The notes beneath the pieces are model-generated. The model saw only the letters and a list, made by a program, of their open reading frames with translations, was not told the DNA's origin and made no database searches. Positions 1-6,241 of a stretch of 6,241 nt of DNA are shown here, piece after piece (position 1 is the first letter of the stretch; each line of letters starts with the position of its first letter). The position numbers and the translations under genes were made by a program. The DNA lies in NCBI GenBank assembly GCA_002401185.1, contig NVSH01000104.1, positions 1-6,241 of the forward strand. Direction: 5' to 3'. The stretch is from Gammaproteobacteria bacterium (GTDB lineage: Bacteria; Pseudomonadota; Gammaproteobacteria; SZUA-229).

Positions 1-1922
1 GCCGCCACCGTCTGATTATAGGAAGTATGCACACGACCGGTTCTGTCATTGACCTGCAATGGTAATTTGTCGGTATACGTCGATTTCAACTTACTCAAAC
101 CACGGTGTTCTAAAATCAATTGGGGCAGCGGGTAGTCAGTAGCTAGTTCCTGCAAGACACTTTCTGCGGTCGAATACTGCCCGGTTTTGGTTTTTTTCTG
201 CGCTGGAATTTTGAGCTTTTCGAACAGGATAGCGCCCAATTGTTTGGGTGAAGCCAGGTTAAAGGTTTCACCCGCCTCATCATAGGCTTGCTGCTCGACT
301 TCTTTCATTCGCGCGGCGAGCTGTGTACTCTGCTTTTGCAACATGGCCACATCAATCTTCACGCCATTTTGCTCAATCTTTAACAGCACGGGTAGCAGCG
401 GCAATTCTATTTCTTCATAGACTTTTTTTAATGTCGGCTCTTTCGATAAAAGCTCACTTAATTTCTGATGGATCTGTAGCGTGATATCTGCATCTTCGGC
501 GGCATACGGTCCGGCCTCTTCCAGCGCTATCTGGTTGAAAGTAAGTTGCTTCACGCCTTTGCCGGCGATATCTTCGAAATGAATAGTCTCAACACCTAAC
601 AACCGCAAAACCATATCATCCATATTATGGCGCTGGATCGAATCTAGCACGTAAGACTCAAGCATCGTATCCTGCGCGATACCTCTTAAGGTGATGCCGT
701 GGTTAGCCAGTACATGGGCATCATATTTCAGATTTTGGCCGATCTTGTTTTTCTCGGCGTCTTCCAATAACGGTTTCAGTACACCTAATACATCCTGCTC
801 ACTAAGCTGGTCGGGCGCGCCCGGATAATCGTGCGCAAAAGGCACGTAAGCGGCTTCGCCTACTTCGACCGCAAACGACACACCGACCACACGCGCTTTC
901 ATATAGTCCAGACTGGTAGTTTCGGTATCAAAGGCAAACTGCTTGGCGTCGTTTAGTTTCTGTAGCCAGCGTGCCAGTGAGGCTTTATCGAGAACGGTTT
1001 CATAGTTTGCATCTACTTTTTTTTCTACCACCGCACCAATTGCTGTTGCTCCTGTACCTGTACCTGCATCTGACAAATTAGACAACCATGTTTTAAACTC
1101 AAGCTCACTATAAATCTGCCGGAGTTTATCCACCTCGGGCAAACGCATGCTCAGGTCTGCAATCACATGCTCGAGTTCGACATCACATTTTATGGTCGTA
1201 AGCCGTCGTGACAAAGGCAGCTGATCCAGATTATCGCGCAGACTTTCACCGACCTTACCTTTGATCTCATCGGCATGCGCTACCAGATTATCCAACGTTT
1301 CATACTGCTTTAGCCATTTCGCTGCAGTCTTGGGCCCGACCTTAGGCACACCTGGAATGTTATCTGAAGTATCGCCCATCAAGGCCAGATAATCGATGAT
1401 GGCATTCGGTGGCACATCAAATTTTTTCATCACGCCAGCTTCGTCCATCAACACGTTATTCATGGTATTGATCAATGTCACGTACGGATTAACTAATTGC
1501 GCCAGGTCTTTATCACCGGTTGATATCAGGGTATCAATCTTCAACTCGCTGGCGATTTTTGCGTAACTACCGATAACATCATCCGCTTCTACCCCGGGGA
1601 TGATTATCATCGGAAAACCCAAGGCTTCCACCAGTTCGTATAAAGGTGCAATTTGACTACGCAATTCATCTGGCATCGGTGGTCGATTAGCTTTGTAATC
1701 CTTATACATATCATTACGAAATGTTTTACCTTTGGCATCAAACACCACGGCAATATTCTCAGGCTTGTACTCAGTGACCAGCTTGTTGAGCATATTGATA
1801 ACACCATAAACCGCACCAGTAGGCTGGCCTTTGCTGTTAGTTAATGGCGGCAGCGCATGAAAAGCACGAAAGAGATAAGAAGAACCATCAACCAGAACAA
1901 AGGGTGGTTTTTTTTTAGACAT
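1..1922 (-). CDS. polA: DNA polymerase I, N-terminal 640 residues (3' end cut off by the window edge)
   Basis: This enzyme fills gaps, removes RNA primers from Okazaki fragments and works in excision repair. The reading frame is open from the ATG at 1922-1920 to the left edge. Residues 1 to about 280 are the 5'-nuclease domain. It has GVEADD (E112, D114, D115), TGDKD (D137, D139) and GDTSDNIPG (D184, D187), followed by the helix-hairpin-helix GVPKVGPKTAA. A Gly/Thr/Ala-rich linker follows at about 285-297. Residues about 306-500 are the 3'-5' proofreading domain, with all metal ligands present: D332 and E334 in DTETTS, D401 in NLKYD, and Y473 and D477 in YAAEDAD. Numbering runs about 1 behind E. 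coli Pol I in the first domain and 23-24 behind in the second. Residues about 500-640 begin the polymerase domain and end near RVHTSYNQT, before motif A. About 290 residues, including motifs A, B and C, lie outside. No clear Shine-Dalgarno sequence precedes the ATG. Codons 3-5 are a run of nine A. The identification is secure. Confidence 0.97.
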   Translation of the reverse strand, partial: MSKKKPPFVLVDGSSYLFRAFHALPPLTNSKGQPTGAVYGVINMLNKLVTEYKPENIAVVFDAKGKTFRNDMYKDYKANRPPMPDELRSQIAPLYELVEALGFPMIIIPGVEADDVIGSYAKIASELKIDTLISTGDKDLAQLVNPYVTLINTMNNVLMDEAGVMKKFDVPPNAIIDYLALMGDTSDNIPGVPKVGPKTAAKWLKQYETLDNLVAHADEIKGKVGESLRDNLDQLPLSRRLTTIKCDVELEHVIADLSMRLPEVDKLRQIYSELEFKTWLSNLSDAGTGTGATAIGAVVEKKVDANYETVLDKASLARWLQKLNDAKQFAFDTETTSLDYMKARVVGVSFAVEVGEAAYVPFAHDYPGAPDQLSEQDVLGVLKPLLEDAEKNKIGQNLKYDAHVLANHGITLRGIAQDTMLESYVLDSIQRHNMDDMVLRLLGVETIHFEDIAGKGVKQLTFNQIALEEAGPYAAEDADITLQIHQKLSELLSKEPTLKKVYEEIELPLLPVLLKIEQNGVKIDVAMLQKQSTQLAARMKEVEQQAYDEAGETFNLASPKQLGAILFEKLKIPAQKKTKTGQYSTAESVLQELATDYPLPQLILEHRGLSKLKSTYTDKLPLQVNDRTGRVHTSYNQTVA

Positions 1923-1957
1923 CAGGTGTAACCCGTACAGATTATTGACAGGCGATG

Positions 1958-1966
1958 ATTATCGCA
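1958..1966 (-). promoter_or_regulatory. Candidate extended -10 promoter element for polA
   Basis: Read on the minus strand, these bases are TGCGATAAT. This is a TGn extension directly followed by GATAAT, which matches the sigma-70 -10 consensus at five of six positions. Transcription would start near 1951, giving a leader of roughly 30 nt before the polA ATG. The hexamer 17 bp upstream (TGTTAA) is a poor -35, which is tolerable for an extended -10 promoter. Position and orientation fit polA. The call rests on a short match only. Confidence 0.35.
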
Positions 1967-2121
1967 AACCGCACGGAGCATTAACAGATATAAATCAGTG
2001 ATGCAGCCAATCCGAGCAAACAACGTATTTAGTAAATCATGAAGATACGCTAAACTTACCCCCTTGCCCTTGCCGTATTTCCTTTGCCACCATACCAACA
2101 GCAGGAACACGCTGAATTATT

Positions 2122-3090
2122 ATGTCTGTTTATACAACCATCGAAAAAGAGCAGCTTGCGATTTTCCTGTCACATTATGAAGTCGGTGAGCTGGACAATT
2201 ATCAGGGCATAAGCGATGGCATCGAAAACACCAATTATTTTGTCAACACCACACAGGGGCGATTTGTTTTAACCATCTTCGAACATCACAGTTTTGCTGA
2301 GATGCAGTATTATCTCAACCTGATGCATCACCTTGCCCACCATAAAGTTCCCAGTGCTAATCCTGTTGCAGACAAAAAGGGTGATTATTTAAGCCTCTTC
2401 CACAACAAACCTATCGCCCTCGTCGAACGTCTCGACGGTGGCAGTATTATCGAAACCAGTGTCGATCACTGCGCACAACTTGGTGCTGCCATGGGCAAAA
2501 TGCATACTGCAGGTTTAGGTTTTTCTAGCGTACAGAGTAATTCGAGAGGCCCCGCCTGGTGCCAACAGACCGCCATCGAGGTACAGGAAAAACTATCTAC
2601 CGACGAACGCAAACTGCTCGATGATGAGGTAGGTTTTCAACTCGAACAAATGGGCAACGACCGACGACTAGCAGATCTACCGCGGGGGGTTATTCATGCT
2701 GACCTGTTTCGCGATAATGCACTTTGGCATAACCATGTGTTCAGCGGCATCATCGATTTTTATTATTCTTGTGATGACGTTTTATTGTACGACCTGGCCG
2801 TTACAATCAACGACTGGTGCCTCAATGACGACTTCAGCTTAAACAGAGACAAGGTTACTGCCCTGCTAAGCCATTACCATCAATACCGAACGCTCACGAC
2901 AAAAGAACAAGAATACTGGCCGACGATGTTACGTGCCGGTGCCTTACGTTTCTGGTTATCGCGTTTATACGACAAACATTTTCCACGCACTGGCGAACTG
3001 GTGCACACTAAAAACCCAGATGATTTTAAAAGCATATTATGTGACCGCATTAAAAATGGGGATGATTACCGTGATTACTGGTTCAAGTGA
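2122..3090 (+). CDS. thrB: Homoserine kinase, APH/choline-kinase fold (ThrB)
   Basis: The product (322 aa, cytoplasmic) phosphorylates L-homoserine with ATP to O-phosphohomoserine, the penultimate step of threonine synthesis. It belongs to the aminoglycoside-phosphotransferase-like ThrB family found in Pseudomonas and many proteobacteria, not to the GHMP-type ThrB of E. coli, and its length is close to that family's norm. The N-lobe has SDGIENTNYFV (about 31-41) and RFVLTIFE (about 47-54). The catalytic loop VIHADLFRDN (190-199) gives H192, D194 and N199 of the Brenner motif. IIDF (210-213) supplies the second metal-binding aspartate, D212, followed by YDLAVTINDW (223-232). An in-frame TGA at 2113-2115 rules out any start further upstream. 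AGGAA at 2103-2107 is a possible ribosome site, but its 14-nt spacing is long. The gene diverges from polA and lies 36 bp ahead of the TRAP small subunit. A related APH-fold kinase with another substrate cannot be fully excluded. Confidence 0.9.
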   Translation: MSVYTTIEKEQLAIFLSHYEVGELDNYQGISDGIENTNYFVNTTQGRFVLTIFEHHSFAEMQYYLNLMHHLAHHKVPSANPVADKKGDYLSLFHNKPIALVERLDGGSIIETSVDHCAQLGAAMGKMHTAGLGFSSVQSNSRGPAWCQQTAIEVQEKLSTDERKLLDDEVGFQLEQMGNDRRLADLPRGVIHADLFRDNALWHNHVFSGIIDFYYSCDDVLLYDLAVTINDWCLNDDFSLNRDKVTALLSHYHQYRTLTTKEQEYWPTMLRAGALRFWLSRLYDKHFPRTGELVHTKNPDDFKSILCDRIKNGDDYRDYWFK

Positions 3091-3126
3091 CAGGCCCTCG
3101 TTAACCTCCATCAAACATTGGTTTTC

Positions 3127-3636
3127 ATGCTAAACAAAATACTCATCAGGATAGAAAATTTTATCGACTGGTCAGGGCGAACGGTCTCCTGGTTGAGTTT
3201 AGCACTGGTTTTGGTTACCTTTGTTGTGGTTATCTTACGTTACGTTTTCAATTACGGCTCCATCGCACTTCAGGAAACCACCACCTATTTACACGCCACC
3301 ATCTTTCTTGTCGGCATGGCCTACACCATGCAACAAAACGCGCATGTACGCGTTGATATCTTCTACTCACGGTTTTCCAAACAGACCAAAGCATGGGTCG
3401 ATATTTTCGGCGCATTATTTTTATTATTGCCTTTCATGTTTTTTGTCAGCTGGATCAGTTGGCGATATATCAGCGATAGCTGGTCTGTATTCGAAGGTTC
3501 GCGTGAAGCCGGAGGCTTACCCGCTGTCTTTTTATTAAAAAGTTTAATCCTGATGATGACCGTACTTTTAAGCCTTCAGGCCGGTACACAAATTGCTCGT
3601 AACATTAAAACCATCGTCGCCAGGGGTGATCATTAA
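3127..3636 (+). CDS. TRAP transporter small membrane subunit (DctQ/TakQ-like)
   Basis: This is the small inner-membrane subunit of a tripartite ATP-independent periplasmic transporter, which pairs with the large subunit encoded next. The 169-residue product has four probable membrane helices at about 18-42, 52-70, 90-113 and 132-153. Family features include RYVFNYGSIALQETTTYLH (38-56), NAHVRVDIFY (71-80), and the segment around EGSREAGGLP (123-132) before the last helix. This last pattern is typical of the mannitol/chloroaromatic (TakQ/FcbT2) subgroup. I chose the ATG at 3127 because it begins directly with a normal family N-terminus. A TTG at 3118 would add only MVF. Neither start has a visible Shine-Dalgarno sequence, so translation may depend on ribosomes arriving from thrB, whose stop is 36 bp upstream. 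The stop codon overlaps the start of the large-subunit gene by one base. Substrate is unknown. Confidence 0.92.
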   Translation: MLNKILIRIENFIDWSGRTVSWLSLALVLVTFVVVILRYVFNYGSIALQETTTYLHATIFLVGMAYTMQQNAHVRVDIFYSRFSKQTKAWVDIFGALFLLLPFMFFVSWISWRYISDSWSVFEGSREAGGLPAVFLLKSLILMMTVLLSLQAGTQIARNIKTIVARGDH

Positions 3637-3638
3637 TG
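3622..3638 (+). promoter_or_regulatory. Ribosome binding site and TAATG stop/start overlap of the TRAP genes
   Basis: AGGGGTG at 3622-3628 lies 7 nt before the ATG at 3636 and within the end of the small-subunit gene. The TAA stop (3634-3636) and the ATG (3636-3638) share one base. This fixes the large-subunit start and indicates translational coupling, which suits two proteins that work as a 1:1 membrane complex. Confidence 0.8.
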
Positions 3639-5006
3639 GAATATATGTCACTGTACCTTTTTGCTACCGTCTTTGTTTTTTTATTAATCGGTTACCCGGT
3701 CGCTTTTACGCTGGCCGGTACCGCGCTTATGTTCACCGTCATCGGACAAGCAACGGGCACCTTTGACTCCGCTTTCCTGGAAGCATTGCCTAATCGTCTA
3801 TACGGCATTATTTCAAACCAGATTCTTATTGCCGTGCCATTATTCGTTTTTATGGGTGTCATGTTAGAACGCTCAAAAATCGCTGATGAATTATTAATCT
3901 CCATGTCACGCTTATTCGGCAGCTTACGCGGCGGCCTTGGCATTTCCGTGATACTGGTCGGCACCCTGCTCGCTGCCAGCACCGGCATCGTCGGCGCAAC
4001 GGTCGTCACCATGGGGCTATTGTCATTACCGACCATGTTAAAACAGGGTTATGACCCAAAAATTTCTACCGGTATCATCTGTGCATCAGGCACTCTCGGA
4101 CAAATTATTCCACCTTCCATCGTCCTGGTCCTACTCGGCGATGTGTTATCCAATGCTTACCAACAAGCACAGTTAGACATGGGTATTTTTTCACCCGAAA
4201 CCATTTCGGTCGGTGATTTATTCATCGGTGCTTTAATCCCTGGTTTATTACTGGTGACGCTATACATAATATATATCGTCGGCGTGGCTTTGTTTAACAA
4301 AGACGCCATGCCCGCTGCTGACGACAACTTTAGTTACGACGCAGAGTTATTACATAGCGTTATTAAACATCTGATACCACCCCTGGCCTTAATCCTTGCC
4401 GTACTCGGCTCCATCATCGCTGGCCTTGCCACGCCCACCGAAGCTGCATCTATCGGCGCCGTTGGTGCCATGCTTCTCGCCAAAATAAAAAACAGCTTAA
4501 ACCTAAAAACCTTGCAGGAAGTCGTTCGTAGTACCACGCGCATCAGCTGTATGGTGTTCATGATCTTAATCGGCGCAGCCTTATTTTCGTTAGTATTTCG
4601 TGGTTTCGAAGGCGACGAATTAATACAGGAAATTCTGGGTGACTTAGGCGGTAGTAAATATCATGCCCTGTTCGCCGTGATGCTGGTCATGTTCTTATTG
4701 GGTTTTGTGCTCGACTTTATCGAGATAACGTTTGTTATCGTACCCATCGTTGGCCCGGTGCTGCTCGGTATGGGCATCGACCCTGTATGGCTAGGGATAT
4801 TAATTGCTATCAATCTACAGACATCCTTCCTTACACCGCCTTTTGGATTTGCGCTGTTTTACCTTCGCGGCGTAGCGCCACCTGAGATTAAAACCACGCA
4901 GATTTATCGGGGCGTCATGCCTTTTATTGTGATACAACTGATTGCCATGGCGATGATTGCATACTGGCCGATGTTAGCAACCTGGTTACCCAGTCAATTA
5001 TCTTAA
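3636..5006 (+). CDS. TRAP transporter large membrane subunit (DctM/TakM-like)
   Basis: This is the transport subunit of a TRAP importer, which in this family uses a sodium gradient to take up organic acids delivered by a periplasmic binding protein. The 456-residue product is strongly hydrophobic, with a dozen or so membrane or hairpin segments and two related halves. Conserved stretches are VPLFVFMGVMLERS (67-80), SGTLGQIIPPS (151-161), ATPTEAASIGAVGA (265-278) and LQTSFLTPPFGFALFYLRG (394-412). The acidic, polar insert around DVLSNAYQQAQLDMG (169-183) is typical, as I recall it, of the mannitol/chloroaromatic subgroup (FcbT3/TakM) and absent from the shorter dicarboxylate DctM proteins. This agrees with the subtype of the small subunit. 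No solute-binding protein gene lies next to it in the window, and the substrate cannot be read from the membrane subunits. The start is supported by a good ribosome site. The family call is secure; the subgroup is probable. Confidence 0.95.
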   Translation: MEYMSLYLFATVFVFLLIGYPVAFTLAGTALMFTVIGQATGTFDSAFLEALPNRLYGIISNQILIAVPLFVFMGVMLERSKIADELLISMSRLFGSLRGGLGISVILVGTLLAASTGIVGATVVTMGLLSLPTMLKQGYDPKISTGIICASGTLGQIIPPSIVLVLLGDVLSNAYQQAQLDMGIFSPETISVGDLFIGALIPGLLLVTLYIIYIVGVALFNKDAMPAADDNFSYDAELLHSVIKHLIPPLALILAVLGSIIAGLATPTEAASIGAVGAMLLAKIKNSLNLKTLQEVVRSTTRISCMVFMILIGAALFSLVFRGFEGDELIQEILGDLGGSKYHALFAVMLVMFLLGFVLDFIEITFVIVPIVGPVLLGMGIDPVWLGILIAINLQTSFLTPPFGFALFYLRGVAPPEIKTTQIYRGVMPFIVIQLIAMAMIAYWPMLATWLPSQLS

Positions 5007-5017
5007 CAAAAGCAATT

Positions 5018-5048
5018 GCAGGCTTCACTCATAAAAGTTTAAGCTTGC
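5018..5048 (+). other. Inverted repeat (possible RNA hairpin) between the TRAP and phosphatase genes
   Basis: GCAGGCTT at 5018-5025 can pair with AAGCTTGC at 5041-5048. The stem has 8 bp with one G-U pair and a 15-nt loop. It begins 12 bp after the TRAP large-subunit stop. No run of T follows, so it is not a standard intrinsic terminator. It could protect or separate the upstream transcript, or be chance. The rest of the 113-bp gap (5007-5119) shows no convincing promoter. Confidence 0.3.
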
Positions 5049-5109
5049 TCGTAAGTCTTAATAAAGCAAGAATAGTCGCTAACAAAAATAATTCACTATA
5101 CGAATCAAC

Positions 5110-5113
5110 GAGG
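5110..5113 (+). promoter_or_regulatory. Ribosome binding site deciding the start of the SixA-like gene
   Basis: GAGG at 5110-5113 lies 6 nt upstream of the ATG at 5120, an ideal spacing. It favours this start over an in-frame TTG at 5045, which would add 25 residues with no counterpart in SixA-like proteins. Confidence 0.7.
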
Positions 5114-5119
5114 CAAGTC

Positions 5120-5608
5120 ATGGCAGATAAAAAACTCTTTGAAGGTTTGGCCGACAGACTTTATTTTGCCCAGCACGGATTCGCTGTAGACAAAGCTGAA
5201 GATGCCAACCGCCCTCTCTCTGAAGCCGGTATAGATCAAACAAACATCATTGCCACAAAACTGCATACGGCGGGTGTATCTATCTCTACTATCTTCCACA
5301 GTGGCAAATGCCGCGCTGAACAAACCGCCCGTCTCTTCGCAAATAACTTTACTAACCAGGCTTTTTCGGTTGCCGAACATTTATCACCAAACGATGATGT
5401 GCATTTACTCCTGCCACATCTAAAAACAGAGAACGCACTGTATATCGGACATCTGCCCCACTTAGGTAAATTAATATCCTACCTGGTGACAGGCGACGAA
5501 AACGATAACATCATCCGTTTTCAGAACAGCGCCATTGTCTGTTTAGAAAAGAACCAGAATCGCTATCACGTGGAATGGTATCTAACGCCAAACATGAAAA
5601 CAGCTTGA
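5120..5608 (+). CDS. SixA-like phosphohistidine phosphatase (histidine phosphatase superfamily), QHG variant
   Basis: The 162-residue cytoplasmic product matches the SixA branch of the histidine phosphatase superfamily, whose E. coli member removes phosphate from histidine on phosphotransfer proteins. The nucleophile motif is LYFAQHGFA, with the catalytic histidine at H19. The usual Arg of RHG is replaced by Gln (Q18), and the acidic residue that commonly follows the glycine is Phe (F21). RPLSEAG (31-37) follows. Phosphate-pocket residues sit in FHSGKCRAEQTARLF (59-73), including R65. The second catalytic histidine is H111 in YIGHLPHLGKL (108-118). Length is close to E. coli SixA. I recall QHG in a subset of SixA-like proteins annotated in archaea and bacteria, so this may be an established subgroup and not decay. 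The gene lies 113 bp after the TRAP genes and 12 bp before plsB. The fold is confident; activity and target are not known. Confidence 0.85.
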   Translation: MADKKLFEGLADRLYFAQHGFAVDKAEDANRPLSEAGIDQTNIIATKLHTAGVSISTIFHSGKCRAEQTARLFANNFTNQAFSVAEHLSPNDDVHLLLPHLKTENALYIGHLPHLGKLISYLVTGDENDNIIRFQNSAIVCLEKNQNRYHVEWYLTPNMKTA

Positions 5609-5620
5609 TCGATATTATTC

Positions 5621-6241
5621 ATGAAGCTTACCTCGCTATTAAATTATCTCGCGCAAAAACTACTGTACCTATGGATAAAAACCAAGGTTACTCACGTTGA
5701 TGACCTGCCCGTTGATAATAAAAACATCATCATCTATGTCATGGCGTCGCGTTCGTGGTCCGATTTATTAGTCCTCGAACAAGAATGTAAATCGTTACAC
5801 ATAAAAAGACCATTATCACGTATCAGCGACGAACGCCTAAACACCTGGCACAGTGTTTATACGATTGCACCAGCACAACCGCTTAAAGACTGGTTGCAAC
5901 AAAAAACCAAACACTCAACGATGTTATGTGCACTGCATCAAGCCCTGCTAGATAACCCCGATATCGACATACATTTTGTCCCGGTAATTATCTTCTGGGG
6001 GCGGCCGGTATTAAAACAAAAACATTGGTTACGCGTTCTGTTTTCAGAAACATGGGGTTTCGCTGGACGCACACGTCGATTTTTTACTATCCTGTTTAAT
6101 GGTAAAAACACCCTGATTCAATTCTCATCCAGCATCTCTTTTCGGGAAATTCTCCGTCATTTCGATAAAGATAGCGACACTATCGATGAGCTTCAAGATT
6201 TATTATCCCGGCGTTTAATAGAAATAAAAAGCGCAACACTA
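5621..6241 (+). CDS. plsB: Glycerol-3-phosphate 1-O-acyltransferase PlsB, N-terminal 207 residues (cut off by the window edge)
   Basis: PlsB is an inner-membrane enzyme that acylates position 1 of sn-glycerol-3-phosphate, the first step in phospholipid synthesis. The frame stays open from the ATG at 5621 to the right edge. Collinear similarity to the N-terminal region of E. coli PlsB is visible. IIIYVM followed by [10 protein letters not shown] (36-56) corresponds to its PIMYVL and [29 protein letters not shown] resembles its [40 protein letters not shown] resembles its [20 protein letters not shown]. The family is about 800 residues, so only a quarter is present. The acyltransferase HX4D motif (near residue 306 in E. 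coli) lies outside, so catalytic competence cannot be judged. No Shine-Dalgarno sequence is visible before the ATG, 12 bp after the phosphatase stop, which suggests coupled translation. The segment is quite diverged, but order and spacing of the conserved blocks make PlsB the best call. Confidence 0.85.
   Translation, partial: [207 protein letters not shown]

Noticed and set aside
1607..1844. Overlapping short frames on both strands within polA
   Set aside because: They lie inside the conserved 5'-nuclease coding region of polA in other frames and have no ribosome site or homology that I recognise.
1945..1950. Perfect TTGACA on the plus strand as a thrB promoter -35
   Set aside because: No acceptable -10 lies 16-18 bp downstream (the hexamer at 17 bp is ACCGCA), and the site is about 170 bp from thrB.
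1922..2110. 62-codon reading frame on the minus strand from a GTG at 2110, whose TGA overlaps the polA ATG
   Set aside because: It has no ribosome site and no recognisable family, and it fills the divergent intergenic region and spans the likely polA promoter. The one-base overlap with polA looks accidental.
3118..3126. TTG at 3118 as the start of the TRAP small subunit
   Set aside because: It adds only three residues and has no ribosome site. The ATG at 3127 gives a normal family N-terminus.
3088..3129. thrB and the TRAP small-subunit gene are in the same frame, so TGA readthrough could fuse them
   Set aside because: Sharing a frame has a one-in-three chance. Both proteins have normal lengths, and no readthrough context or selenocysteine element is evident.
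3692..4036. Antisense 114-codon frame inside the TRAP large-subunit gene, and a similar one at 4334-4561
   Set aside because: Both are shadows of a strongly supported coding frame, with low-complexity composition and no recognisable motif.
5018..5048. Intrinsic terminator after the TRAP genes
   Set aside because: The stem has a G-U pair and a 15-nt loop and is not followed by a T run, so it is listed only as an inverted repeat.
5045..5119. N-terminal extension of the SixA-like protein from a TTG at 5045
   Set aside because: The extra 25 residues have no counterpart in the family, and a well-spaced GAGG precedes the ATG at 5120.

Overview
The window is an ordinary-looking stretch of a gammaproteobacterial chromosome with mid-range GC content by eye. 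The lineage is inferred from a PlsB-type glycerol-3-phosphate acyltransferase, an APH-fold ThrB of the Pseudomonas kind, and polA and thrB lying close together, as I recall from Pseudomonas. I cannot name a genus.

Layout. Positions 1-1922 on the minus strand hold the first 640 codons of polA (DNA polymerase I). The end with the polymerase catalytic motifs lies off the left edge. A 199-bp divergent intergenic region (1923-2121) follows, with a plausible extended -10 element for polA and no convincing promoter for the rightward genes. From 2122 every gene runs on the plus strand: thrB (homoserine kinase), the small and large membrane subunits of a TRAP transporter (stop and start overlap by one base), a SixA-like histidine phosphatase, and the first 207 codons of plsB, which runs off the right edge.

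How the genes may work together. ThrB phosphorylates homoserine in threonine synthesis. The TRAP Q and M subunits form a secondary importer of the mannitol/chloroaromatic (TakQM/FcbT) type, which needs a periplasmic binding protein that is not encoded here. The SixA-like protein resembles phosphohistidine phosphatases, and PlsB starts membrane phospholipid synthesis. Spacings of 36, -1, 113 and 12 bp make co-transcription of thrB through plsB possible. The 113-bp gap before the phosphatase, which contains a hairpin, is the likeliest break. The genes share no obvious pathway.

I see no RNA genes, CRISPR arrays, insertion sequences, integrase sites or defence-type genes. No new system is evident. 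The points most worth a second look are the TRAP pair lacking its binding protein, the Gln-His-Gly motif replacing Arg-His-Gly in the phosphatase, and the unusual gene neighbourhood.
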